Shown piece by piece: positions 48,481 to 59,443 of a DNA stretch of 64,000 nt. A program made the translations under genes and the position numbers. The stretch spans positions 94,461,769-94,525,768 of the forward strand of contig CM022948.1 of the NCBI GenBank assembly GCA_012931725.1. Reading direction: 5' to 3'. Each line of letters opens with the position of its first letter. Position 1 is the stretch's first letter. The DNA is from Litsea cubeba (Eukaryota > Streptophyta > Magnoliopsida > Laurales > Lauraceae). The notes under the pieces are model-generated. The model was not told where the DNA came from and did not search any database. It saw only the letters and a program-made list of their open reading frames with translations.

Positions 48481-50189
48481 GTCCTATTTAAAGTCAAAAC
48501 TCAATTTTAAACTATCAGGGACAATAAACACTCTTAATGAAATCAAAATATCCTAATAAACAACTTCTACTCAAACAAAATTCACTGCGCCCGACATGTT
48601 TTGAATTAGTGATTACTCTTACTGATTAACCACAACAAGTTCCCAGCATGTTTGATTGCAAAAATTTGCCAAATTTTAAACAAAAAAATTAAAAAATTAA
48701 AAAAAGGTTTAGCAAATTCAGGTTTTCCAACTTTAACCATGAAGAAAACAAAAGATACATTTCAAAAATAAATAAAAAAATTAAGGCCTAGCAAATTCAG
48801 CTTAAAACTTCTTTCCCCTACTTAGCAGAAGTTTCCACCCCAACTGAGATATGGTAAAAGTGCCCGAGAGCTTTATTCAAAGAAATCGCCTCCTTAACAA
48901 CTGGGCTGTTTTAACCAAAAAAAAAAAAAACCTGGGCTGAAGGGATTGGCATATTTATGTATTTGCATGATCCTGCATATTTAACCCTACCTAGTCTGGA
49001 GCCAAATCCACTGATGGGACCATCATACATTCATACATTCATACCTAAGTTCTAACGATTCGTTTGTGAATATCAAATTGAGTTCCAAGAAATCTTATAA
49101 AATGTATTTCTAAAAGTGACTAAATTTGAAGAAGCAAATTAAAAGTGGAAGATTTGTAATTAAATAATCTCTTCATTAATAGAAAATGAATACCCAACTA
49201 TCACCTCTGTAAATCGAATCCTGCAAAAGTAAAGGTGCAATCTACATCTCTATCTTTCTCCCTCACCTCGTTCATAATCCTTTGTTGGAGGATTTTACCA
49301 TAAAGTTTTTATGAATTCGGTTCCATGCAAACAAACGGGACTCCATAGAAGTTCTGTTAGAACTATTAAGCTCAATTCTTTTTTAATTAATTGTCAATGG
49401 CTTTAAGTTATGGGTCAGTTTTGAAAATGTTTTAAATAATGCAATCTTGTGTACCATTCCTCTCTTGTGGTTCTAGATTTTTCTTGTTCTTTCCCTCCCC
49501 ATTTTTTATTTATTTATTTATCCAGATCTTGTGATTCCCATGCACTCATCATATGCCTGAATGTAAGTGGGCTTTAAGTTGTGGTTCAAAAATCTAAAAG
49601 TCCATGTTGCCCATCTTTAGTGCAATCTCCCAGCCAAGTTGGGTTTCCAATGGGCTCATCATAGTGAGGGTCTAGCCAACCTTGTGTATCTATGGCCCTC
49701 ATAGTGAGAGTGTGACCAACCACTTGTACATGTGAGCTAAACATTTACTGTCATAGGCCTGACCCTTTTAAAGTGCTATGCTTCAAGATCTTGGTGGGCC
49801 GTAATTATGCTTTTGGTAACCACTATATCCCATATACTTATGTAAGTAGAATGGCCCAGGGCCCACCTTGTGTGTATATGGCCGAAAAAGTAAGAACCAT
49901 TGAACTGACCGAGTCTAACTATGTTATGGATCCAGATTTTGGTGGGCCTCAATTGTGGCCTTTGTACCCATTAAGCCCTTTAGAGTTAAAGAGGGTGCTG
50001 GGCCCACTTTGTCTTCATATGGGCCACACAGGTAGGGCCAGTGGCCTGACTTCTGCTGATTTTTATGGACCAGTATCTTAGTGGGCCGTAGTCATGTTCT
50101 TAGAGAGTATAACAGCTATGGGCCTGAACAAAAGAAAAAAAAAACAGCTATGGCCTATGGGCCTGAACCAATTGATACACAAAATATTG
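48481..50189. other. Spacer with degenerate ~140-bp tandem modules
   Basis: 49540-50090 repeats diverged modules with words such as GGTGGGCC..., GGGCCCACCTTGTGTGTATA and GGGCCCACTTTGTCTTCATA. No gene. Confidence 0.4.
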
Positions 50190-50201
50190 AAAAAAAAAAA
50201 A
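50190..50201 (-). terminator. Pol III T-run terminator of tRNA-iMet
   Basis: A run of 12 T on the minus strand begins 22 bp beyond the tRNA 3' end, as expected for RNA polymerase III termination. Confidence 0.7.
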
Positions 50202-50223
50202 GAGCGGAATGGAAGCAACTCAA

Positions 50224-50295
50224 TATCAGAGCCAGGTTTCGATCCTGGGACCTGTGGGTTATGGGCCCACCACGCTTCCGCTGCGCCACTCTGAT
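50224..50295 (-). tRNA. Initiator tRNA-Met (CAU)
   Basis: The 72-nt minus-strand sequence starts ATCAGAGTGGCGCAGCGGAA and ends CCTGGCTCTGATA. It folds fully: 7-bp acceptor stem (ATCAGAG/CTCTGAT), D arm, GGGCCCATAACCC anticodon arm with CAT, and T arm CCAGG/CCTGG. The A-T first pair, three G-C pairs in the anticodon stem and the ATCGAAA T loop are eukaryotic initiator features. CCA is not encoded, as normal. Upstream (minus strand) there is a TATATAAA stretch ~35 bp away and CAA just before the gene, both typical of plant tRNA genes. It looks intact and expressed by RNA polymerase III. It is the primer type needed by the copia element at 7.7 kb. Confidence 0.96.
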
Positions 50296-52468
50296 TTGGT
50301 GATAACTTAATACAACTATTTATATATAAACAAACAAAAGATAAGGCAATACAGTAAACCTAGGATGGAGCCATCGTTTGCCACTTGATCGAGCCAATTC
50401 AGAGACCGACCGAGTCGAAAGGTTAAGACTCGACCTAAAATAGGTTGTTTTATGGGCCATAAGAATGGAATGGCCTCGTAGAAGAATGAAAATGCGAGAA
50501 GGGGGTTTTGAAGGTCTCACTGGGATGAAGGTAAATACGGTTTTGGAGGCTTCAAAATCATCCAAATACTAGTTCTCATTAGTGCTTAAACTTGCATCAC
50601 AAATTAGAGTTTCCATACATACAACTCGCATGAGTTCAGGCTAGGAGGGTCGTAGAGGGCTAAACCATTCTAAAGCTAGGATTATATGCATGCGTTAATC
50701 TCTGACTTCGTAAAATTCTGATCAAGTATTTGCTGGTCACTGGGTCTTGACTGAGTTAACTGAGTTTGGCTGAGCTTCTCACCAAGTGGTTAGCTTTTCT
50801 ACAAGACCTAGTAGCTTAACCTTAGTTCTACCACATCGCACTGAGACTAGGACTATGGATTTAAACAATCTAGGCATAGGGAGTTTCTCTATATATAGCA
50901 AACCTTATGGATGGAAATGAGTAACTCTTTGGTGGGCCCTATCTATTGAAATTTAAACCATTTTTTACACACATGCAAATCGGTGTAGTCTATTTTAATG
51001 CAAAATACTGAAATCGTAAAGCCCAAACTTTTAAGGATTAAAAATTCACAACTAAGCATGATATACTTCTTTTCTAAGTTATTTTCACACTTTTCAATTG
51101 AGAAAAACATAAAAATTATGTTTTTTTTTTTTTGGGATGTGATTCAACTTGTGGGGTTAATCTAATTTCACATTTAAATCCAAGTTTTTACTCAATCCAA
51201 ACCTAGTTATATTTAGACATAAACTTGATTTTTATTTAGATTAAATTACTTGAATTAAAATGAATCTAATTAGACAAAAGTCTAATTTTCTCAAATTTCT
51301 CAAACTTAATTTTTGTTGAAAGCCAAGTAATTATATTTTGGTCAAGTCACATAACCAAATTAAATTGTGTAAAGTATTAAATATAAATCTGATTTCTTAA
51401 TATTGTTTATTTATAATTAATTAGTGATTGTTTTTCTATCAAAATGACATTAAGTTGACCCTTGACCCTTGGGCCGAGCTGCATCCTAAGTGAAACCTTT
51501 TATTTTCTTTAATTGAGAATGTGAAAGCAACTTTTTTTAGAAAAAAAAAATTTATATTTTGTTTGGTAGGTCCTTTCTGTTTTTAAGAATTTGGTTTAAT
51601 GTATTAAAAAAGTAGGCCTTAATGTGTAAAATACATGAATTTTTATTTATATTTTAATAGAATTTTATGTTGGCCAACTCAAATTGGAGTAAAATTTGGC
51701 AATGTCTCTAAAAAAATATGTGCATTGGAACATTTGAGATTTTTAATAGGTGAGCCCCATTTAGAGTTTTAATTCTCTTCTTAGGGTTTGGTTAAAAGAA
51801 ATGTGCAGAAAAGGGCATTTTTGAAAACGCAATGGAGAAAAGAGGCTAGTTCGGTTTTTTATTCTCAAAACGTGTGACAGCTGTATCTTTCCTAAAAGAG
51901 TGGCAAATTAAGATTGGCTCCTCCTTCGTTCCAAAAAAAGAAAAACCTTCATCTCCTTAGCACTAATTGGATTTTCTCATGTGGGAACCTCCCCGTAGAA
52001 GAAAATCCCCCGTGAATGAGTATAATTCAGATTAGTATAAAATTAGGATGAGTATCAATCCATAGGGATTAGTGAGGAGTGAAAGGGGTTAGATTGTTGA
52101 TCGGTAGGCTACACGCAGTCATGAAACCCCCTATATATATATATATAACTCTTAGATAAATGGAGATTTACACACATGCTAATGAAATCCCTAAATTATT
52201 ATTCTTATTATTATTATTCTAATCCAATTTATTTAATGTAATTTAATTCCTAGGAATTTCAAGACTTCAATTGTATGTCGATACTTAGTTAAAGGCGCAG
52301 AAACAAAAGTGAATATTAAAAATGACCATCAAATACCTAGTAATTCAAGTCTTAGAGAATTAAGGTCCTATATACATCGCTACCCCCATATCTCTCAGCC
52401 CTGACCTCTTTAATTAGTGATCATTCGATCTCATTTGACCTTGAATTCCTATTTATATTCTTTGCAAA
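50296..52468. other. Spacer, no gene recognised
   Basis: AT-rich DNA with poly-T/A runs (51120-51133, 51540-51550). No gene, RNA or element ends could be supported. Confidence 0.5.
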
Positions 52469-52478
52469 TTACAAAAAG

Positions 52479-53010
52479 TGAAAATTTCAATAAAGTCCTT
52501 TAAGTTTTGGCCTTATTTCAAAAAAGGATACAAGTTTCAAAACTTTTCAAATTAGTCCAAGTTTTTAGAAAATTTTCAATTAAGGACATCCATCTATTTA
52601 AAGTTATTTTTCTGCCATCCATCTATTTAAAGTTATTTTTTTACAACTTTTTAACTATTTTTTTAAAATACTCAAATACCCTTCATTGTAATAAAACTCT
52701 CCTTCACTTCCTTTATATTCTTCTCATTTTCCTCGCCGGTGTCCTCACGATGATTAAGGACACCTAATATTCTCACGGCGATTGGCTGCATGTAGTGGCC
52801 GCTGAAACTATGTCATGGCTTTAAATGAAGGGTAATTTGGGTATTTTTAAAATATTGAGGGAAAAAGTCACCAAAAAATACATTTAAATGGACGGATGTC
52901 CTTAATTGAAAATTTACTGGAAAACTTAGGGCCTAATTTGAAAAGTTTCAAAACTCATGTCTTTTTTTGACATAAGGCAAAAACTTGAGGCCATATTTAA
53001 AAATTTCCCT
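52479..53010. mobile_element. Mutator-like MITE with long inverted ends
   Basis: The left ~210 bp and right ~200 bp are inverted copies, for example TTTTCAATTAAGGACATCC at left and GGATGTCCTTAATTGAAAA at right. Flanked by the exact direct repeat TTACAAAAAG (52469-52478, 53011-53020), compatible with a 9-bp Mutator duplication plus one base. A 29-bp tandem repeat (CATCCATCTATTTAAAGTTA core) lies in the left arm. No coding. Confidence 0.85.
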
Positions 53011-53149
53011 TTACAAAAAGACACTAATTGAAAGACCAGGGTATTCCTAATGGTAAAGAGATCAAATAAATCTTAATCCTTAATTTAAGGGTGCCAAAGT
53101 TTTGTAATTACACATTGGCATTAGCTCAATAAGAAATGGGCATTTGGTC

Positions 53150-54075
53150 ATAATTCCTCAAATGAGAGATACAATTATGAGAGACATCACCACAATACTC
53201 TAGTGGGTGATGATATCCCGCTCACAGCACTAACACAAGCAGGGATATCTCCGTTCACAACACTAATTTGGGCGGGGATATCCCCGGCTCAACTGATACC
53301 ACTCTAAGAGACAGCACTCAGGGAAGTGGTGATATCCCTGCCCACACGAAGACAAGGGTCGCAAAACCCCTTTTTCCCTTTCATTCTTCTCTTATATTCT
53401 TCTCCCTTCCACTACATTGAAACTGGGATCCTTCAAAGGAAAAAAAAAACACTAAAAGATCAGATTAAAAGGAGAATGTGATCGTCGCACTTACAACTTA
53501 TCCCTTCTCATTTCCATTATCTACTTCTCTCTCTAATATAATCACCATCATCTATTTCAATAATACATATACATTGTAGAGAAGAAAGAGGGAAAATGGT
53601 GGGGGTGGTGTACAAATTGACCCCCCTATGGAGTACAAATTGCTGACTGGTGCACTTGGATGATGGATCTAAACTATCTTTTTAGTTGGGCACTCTGTTT
53701 TAGTGCCGAGGTTTGCTTAGAGAGAAGGTTCGCCGCCTTTTCCAAATGAAGCTAGACAAATTTCTGTCTCTTCTTCTTCATTGGTGTTGGTGGCAGAAGA
53801 AGGATTAGGGTTTTGATCCAAGGGGTAGTCGAGCTTGAACGTTGTGAAAGGGAGAAGAAGATGAGAGAAGAACGAAAAGGGGAAAAAGGATTTTGGGACT
53901 TTTTAAAGTAAAAGGAGCAGGGATATCCCCGCTCAGAGGGAAAATAAAAAAAAATACCAAACAGAGCTCCTGTGATCACTATGGTCTTTATAAGACATTG
54001 ATGGCATTTTTTGGCTTTGACAAGTCTAAGGGGATTTTTCTGGTTAAATCCTCCAATTTAAAAGTCTGGGACCAC
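53150..54075 (+). mobile_element. Palindrome-array element, copy I
   Basis: Left side: array of GGGATATCCC motifs (53200-53345). Right side: GAGCAGGGATATCCCCGCTC at 53915, then ~150 bp (ACCAAACAGAGC, TGGTCTTTATAAG, GGCTTT...ACAAGTCT, GGATTTTTCTGGTTAAATCC) shared with copies II and III. The interior (53350-53870) is not shared with copy II except CTTCTTCTC-rich and GGGAAAAAGG parts. Conserved ends around variable interiors are typical of non-autonomous DNA transposons, but terminal inverted repeats and target duplications were not found, so the ends are approximate. Confidence 0.55.
53200..53345. repeat. GGGATATCCC palindrome array, left cluster
   Basis: GATATC-centred palindromes at 53212, 53244, 53277 and 53331 (spacing 32, 33, 54). 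The best is GGCGGGGATATCCCCGG at 53271. Spacer wording (AGCACTAACACAAGC, CACTAATTTGGGC) is the reverse complement of spacers in the right cluster at 56640. Confidence 0.85.
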
Positions 54076-54111
54076 TAAATGAATATCTTACACCACTTAC
54101 CTTTATCTAAA

Positions 54112-54511
54112 AAGACGTTCTACTGGCACACACGCATTTTCTCTCTTCCCATGCACACATTTTAAAAAAAATCCATTAAATTATATTTTTGCCCACTCTC
54201 CTCCCTTTCTCTCCCCCACTCCACCTCCGACTCTGGCTTGGACCGGCGCCGCTCTCTCCCTCCCTCCCTCCCTGCCCACTATTTTCCCTCCCGCCCTCCC
54301 TCCCTTGCAGCGGCCAAGGAAAGGAAGGGAGAGGGAGAGGGAGAGGGAGAGGGAGGGAGAAGGGAGAGAAAGGGAGAGGAGAGGGATCGACCGGCGCCAG
54401 AGCCGGAGGTGAAGGGGGGGGGTGGGTGAGCAAAAGGGTAATTTCATGGGAAGGTTTTTTTAAAAAAATATGTGTGTGTGGGAGGAGAGGAAATGTGTAT
54501 GCGAGCGTCCC
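54112..54511. mobile_element. GC-rich Mutator-like MITE, near-perfect hairpin
   Basis: 400 bp, almost entirely one inverted repeat centred near 54315 (CACCTCCGACTCTGGC at left, GCCAGAGCCGGAGGTG at right; outer ends AAGACGTTCT and inward GGGACGCTCG). Exact 9-bp target duplication TTATCTAAA at 54103-54111 and 54512-54520. It creates overlapping spurious open frames rich in S/L/P and G/R/E. Confidence 0.85.
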
Positions 54512-54877
54512 TTATCTAAATGGGATATATCCACCATAAGTGACCAATTGCCCAAACCCTCCTTTATCTCCGTAATATGGAAGCCATCACATCCAAACCA
54601 TTTGCCATTTTATAGAACCCACTGTTCACTTATTTCATCAATGGTCCATAGGTAGAAAGATTAGTTGGATCTTTGGGTATCATGTGTCACTATCATTTAA
54701 AAGTGCCATCATCATTGTGCTGTTTACTGATCCCATAATGATATATTATTTAGTTGGGTCCACCTTAAGATTTGATTTTAACTATCTGTTAAAATGACAT
54801 TTTGGTAATTCAAGGTCATTTTCTCATACAATTGGATGACGTATTATCTATAATTGAACATTTAACTAAATATGTTA

Positions 54878-55231
54878 GAGTAATGCTCATGTACAAGCTT
54901 TCTTTAAGGTCGCCCACTTGGAACCCCACAAATCATGAAAAATAGTGGGAATCGAAGGATCCAAGTGGGGCCAACCCAGATATCAAATTCAAAGTCAATC
55001 TAATACCTATAACATATTCATCCATGGCCCACAACTTTACGGCTTTATATAGAGTAATAAAATTGACCCTTTATCCAACGGTTGACTCATTCAGATCTTT
55101 CAAAACCCGATGGGACCCGTGTAAATAAGAGGGGTGAGTTTGAATGGTCTGCTCTTATGGACCAGCTGGTGGCCCCACAAGGTGTCTTGTACTGTAAGAC
55201 CGTAAGGAAAGCTTGTATAGGAGCATTACTC
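54878..55231. mobile_element. Mutator-like MITE with exact 9-bp target duplication
   Basis: 354 bp. Ends GAGTAATGCTCATGTACAAG and, inward from the right, GAGTAATGCTCCTATACAAG; the match runs ~33 bp. AATATGTTA flanks it at 54869-54877 and 55232-55240. Related to 47372-47694. Confidence 0.92.
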
Positions 55232-55240
55232 AATATGTTA

Positions 55241-56094
55241 TAAACACTTCAAACTTATGTAAACTTTTAACTAATTAAGGGCTTCCCTCTCCTAAGCATC
55301 ATTTTGAGTGCTCTGTTGTGAGTCCCATCTAGGGCCAAGTCAACATGTGGGAAGTGGGGGATCAAAAGTTTTGAATGAGACCTAGGGATATACAAAATAG
55401 TAACACCATTATGTTCTACCCTTTGATCTATTGCCCTCAAGTATTATTAGAAAGCAACATTTTTTTTTAGAGCTAGGAATATACAAAATATTAAGCTCAT
55501 TAAATCATCCTAACCCTTTCAGATATGTCCCTTAAGTTTAATAGTTTTAGAATGCATCATTTTTTTTTAATTTTAATGCATTGTTTATCGGTGATTAACA
55601 GTTAGATGAGTGTCAAATTTAGAGATTGTGCCACTTCATAGGGGGTATTGTGTGTGAAGGGGATGAATTGATGATAGGGGTCCCACATGCTGATAAAAAT
55701 AGCTGCTCACAGATAATTCTCACAAGATGATGCTCATTTGAGAATTTCCTTTTGAGTAAAATTGCAAGTAGTTTGAATCGGAAGAATCACAAATTAATCT
55801 ACAGGCATTTACTTATATATTGTTGAAGGCTTCAGCTTGGAGGACTAAATGTGGATTTCTTTTAGGATCTTTTATATTATATATGGATTTATATTGGTTA
55901 CGCAAATGGGTTTATAATTCACTCAATTTATAATTTTTATTAATTAAATCCTTAATTTAAATATTACTTTAATCCATAATTCATTTTTTTATATGCTTGT
56001 ACTCTCAAAAACGTCCTGGCAGCCTCGTGCCAACTTATTCCTACTTTTTCATGAATGCCTGTAAAATAAGCATGTGTTGAAAAAGGTGAATGTT
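55241..56094. other. Spacer, no gene recognised
   Basis: AT-rich DNA between the MITE and copy II of the palindrome-array element. Nothing supported. Confidence 0.5.
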
Positions 56095-56985
56095 TAAAAA
56101 GAGAGGTTTTTACCCGAAAATCCTTTAAGACTTATAAAAAGCCAAAAGCACCATCAATAACTTATAAAGACCACAGTAGTCTCAAAGGTTCTGTTTGGTA
56201 CTTTTTTTTACTTTTTGCTGAGCAGGGATATCCCTGCTCCTTTCCCTTAAACAAACCCCAAAACCCTTTTTCCCCTTTTTCCCATTCGACTTCTTCTCTC
56301 TTCTAGGTTTTCCTAGGATTAGGGCTTGATTCAGGCGCTGCTCAGGATTTTGCAACCTAGTTTCAGCGCATACACAGATCATACACAACCCAGTTCCGTC
56401 GCATCTCCATCGCCACGCAGGGATTCTGTTCCATAAACGAAATAGGATCGGTCAATCTGTCCTCAAGTTTCTGGTTGCGCCTCACGTCGCCGGACAGCGG
56501 TTCGGGCGGCCGCTTCTATCTCGTCGGAGATCGAGTAGAACAAAGGCAACAGGGCGCTGCATCCTGGTTCTGATTATAGAACCAGGATTCGTTTCAGAAC
56601 GTTAGAGGAAGAAGAAGATAATGCACGCCAATTAGTGATGTGAACCGGGATATCCCTACTTCTGTTAGTGCTGTGAGCCGGGATATCCCTGTTCACCAGA
56701 GTACTGTGGGTGCTGTCTCTCAATGACTGGTTTCAGTTGGGACGGGGATATCCCCGCCCACCAGAGTACAGTCTCTCAAGGTGGTTTCAGTTGGGACGGG
56801 GATATCCCAGCCCAAATTAGTGCCGTGAACAGGGATATCCCTGCCTCTATTAGTGCTATGAGCGGGGATATCCCCACTCACAAAGTATTGTGGGTGCTTG
56901 GTATCAGTTGGGACGGGGATATCCCCACACATTAGAATATTGTGGATGGAGACATCCCCGCTCACCTGATACTTGTGGCTGAGAT
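56095..56985 (-). mobile_element. Palindrome-array element, copy II (inverted)
   Basis: Reads as copy I in the opposite orientation. 56095-56240 is the reverse complement of the right end of copy I (including GAGCAGGGATATCCCTGCTC at 56220), and 56640-56965 is the palindrome array. The interior 56290-56640 is GC-richer, CT-rich and exon-leader-like, and not shared with copy I. With copy I it forms a ~3.8-kb inverted arrangement with the shared ends facing each other. Confidence 0.55.
56640..56965. repeat. GGGGATATCCCC palindrome array, right cluster
   Basis: GATATC-centred palindromes at 56649, 56682, 56747, 56801, 56834, 56867 and 56918, plus a degenerate GACATC at 56951. Spacings are 33, 65, 54, 33, 33, 51, 33. 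Cores range from GGGATATCCC to CGGGGATATCCCCG. Spacers repeat words such as TTAGTGCTGTGAGC, CACCAGAGTAC and TTTCAGTTGGGAC. Since GGG-GAT-ATC-CCC is its own complement, both strands can be read as repeated Gly-Asp-Ile-Pro, giving spurious frames on both strands. Confidence 0.92.
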
Positions 56986-58139
56986 ATTACTACTCCAAAT
57001 AGAGTTTCAACAAACACATTAGGTACTACATGAATGTTACTTATTAGAAATATCCATTAACCCCCAAAAATATGTATAAGAAACATCCATTAGCACTGCA
57101 TTTGACATTCTCCTCAACATCCATCAACACCAAAATATATGTTAAGTAGCATTAACAATTGTGTCATCTCTGTCGATTGTGTCCCCTCTCTTTACAAAGA
57201 GTGCAAAATGGATAAGATGATCATGTGCCCCTACTAATCAGTTGCACAACACCATCCCTAAAAATAAATGGATAAATGATTATAATCAAGTTGATATAAC
57301 CTGCTATTTACAATGACAAACAAAAGCAGAGAGTGCAATGAGCAATTTCATTTTTTTGAAATCTCATAAAGACGTACCTTATGATATGATATTTGTTAAT
57401 TGGCGGGGACAAATGTTTAGAAATTCTTAGGCTGGTAAAAAGCTGTGGGCTGTGATCGTTGGAAGTATTTTAGCCCAAAAGACAATCAAGTTTGCATTAT
57501 TTGGGCACTCATCATTCACATTAGGATTTTAATTTTTGAAATGGAATAAAAATGTCATAAACATATAAACCAATAGATTGGGCTCTTTTTCTCTCTGCCA
57601 GAGGAATTGATTTTTGCATGTAATTCTAATCTCAGTACTGCCTTTGTGAATTTTGGTTTTCCACTCAATCCCATTTCAAGCTATGCTCACAGTAAATTCA
57701 TATTCTTACATGCATCTCCTTATGATCTTGATTGGTCTCCCCCTTTTGGTACATTGATGATTGAACTACTAGCCTTTCAACTACAAGCCCTCACTATAAA
57801 ATAGTAAAAGGGCCAAATTACTAACAAAGTCTTTAGAAAAACCCTCATTTCCTAAATAATATGCCACTCGTGAACAAGAAAGTAATAGTTGTACGTAGTA
57901 GTAGCAGTAGGTGTGAGGGGGGGTAGTACTCAGGGTTGTGACTAGGGAGTGCAAAGTGTGGTCATGGATGCTCCCTAAGATCAAAGCTTTTGAAAACACC
58001 ATGCTAGGGTGGCTCTTCCATTTATAATCTTCTTTATAGCAGGTGGCACTCTGAAAAGGAAAACTTTGGGTTTGCCACCGGTACTAGGTTGATCATATGG
58101 AGCTCGTCTAACAGTTCGAAAATATGAAACTAACAGAGG
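56986..58139. other. Spacer, no gene recognised
   Basis: AT-rich DNA, short open frames only; no domain or element ends seen. Confidence 0.5.
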
Positions 58140-58690
58140 GAGGCGATGGGACGGAGAGGGAGGCGTCCCCAAAGTTAGACCCGATCGATGGGTGCTCTTC
58201 CATTTGCAATCCGATCGATGGGAAGTTAGACCCGATCCGTCTGTTCGGTTCGATGAGCCAATCGAAAGGAGGCCTATTCGTCTTTTGCTTGTTCGTGTCA
58301 GATGAGAGAGATTCGGCTGCGGAGAATCTAAATCGCTGCTGGTGTTCGGCTGGGAGTGAAAAACAAATTCGGAGAGACAGAGTTACAACAAATTAAAGGA
58401 AGGAAAAGAGGAGAAGAAGAACTGTAGGCTGCCGGTGCCGACTCATAAGGGATAAGGGAGAGAAATGAAGAAAAATGGAGGGAGAGAAATAAGTCGAACA
58501 TGATAAATGGCAAAAGGGTTTTGGTGTCTCTTTAAGGTAAAAGGAGCAGCGATATCCCTGCTCAGCGAAAGAATTGAAAAAAATTACCAAACAGAGCCTT
58601 TGGAACTACTGTGGTCTTTATAAGTTGTTGATGGTGCTTTTGGCTTTTTACAAGTCTTAAAGGATTTTTCGGATAAAATCCTCTTAAAAA
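58140..58690 (+). mobile_element. Palindrome-array element, copy III (partial)
   Basis: 58460-58690 matches the right ends of copies I and II: GGGTTTTGG, GGAGCAGCGATATCCCTGCTC at 58542, ACCAAACAGAGC, TGGTCTTTATAAG and GGATTTTTCGGATAAAATCC. Left of that, 58140-58450 is GC-richer, with a repeated CGATCGATGGG word and a CGGCTGCGGAG stretch. Only one palindrome is present, so the array side is missing or elsewhere. Confidence 0.5.
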
Positions 58691-59443
58691 GAAGAAGAAG
58701 AAGCGGCAGCCTATAAAACATGGTTCCATATGTGGCAAATAAAAATTAAAGCAAAGCGGGTAATTAGACGGGCTTGTCTGCCTTGCCCTAATTTAGGAAC
58801 CAATCAGGAGTGATACTTTCTCAACCTGCGAACTCAACCTAATAATTTACGGCATACATCCACCCTTTTCATTTTAGAGGTGGGTTAAGGTTGACATTTC
58901 TAACTTAATTAATTGAAGGGACGAGTTCTAATCATGTAAGTTCTTGCTATTCAGCCCACCAACCCAACCCGACTAATTGTACTTTAACCCACTATCCCAA
59001 TATAATTAATTAGGGGTGCGAGCTGACCCTTTTAACTTCTGAGAGTTACTTAAGCTGACATTTTTAACCTGATTAATAAATGGGTTTGAGCCTATGATCA
59101 GCGTATCCATGTTACCCTTAACCTATCAATAACTCAGGTACCAAACGGATTCATTCTAATTCATTGTCCTAAAAACATCCGAATAGCCAAATATATTTGG
59201 ATTCAAATAGTGTAAACTGTATTCTCAACTAGTCTACTCATATACATTATACACATGGCGCAAAGCACCCATGGCATTCTACACTTCTATATTTCAAAAA
59301 TGACAAAATTGTCCCCTTCTGACTTCTGAAGAAACTGGAGATCTTCAACTGAGCAGACCCATTTGGTAAATTGAAGTTGTTCACCTTCTAAGTGCATGAA
59401 GAGAGAAGAACCAAATCATCACAGCAATTCAGGAGTCATAGAT
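58691..59443. other. Spacer, no gene recognised
   Basis: 58850-59160 has AACCCAACCCGAC-type words as in old hAT-like MITEs. No termini identified. Confidence 0.45.

Noticed and set aside
54176..54539. Overlapping frames of S/L/P and G/R/E on both strands
   Set aside because: By-products of a polypurine/polypyrimidine hairpin MITE.
56720..56965. Open frames with repeated GDIP peptides on both strands
   Set aside because: GGGGATATCCCC is its own complement, so both strands give the same peptide; this is a DNA palindrome array, not a protein repeat.
53200..56965. CRISPR-like array
   Set aside because: Repeats are short palindromes with partly repeated spacers and variable spacing in a plant genome; no cas genes.
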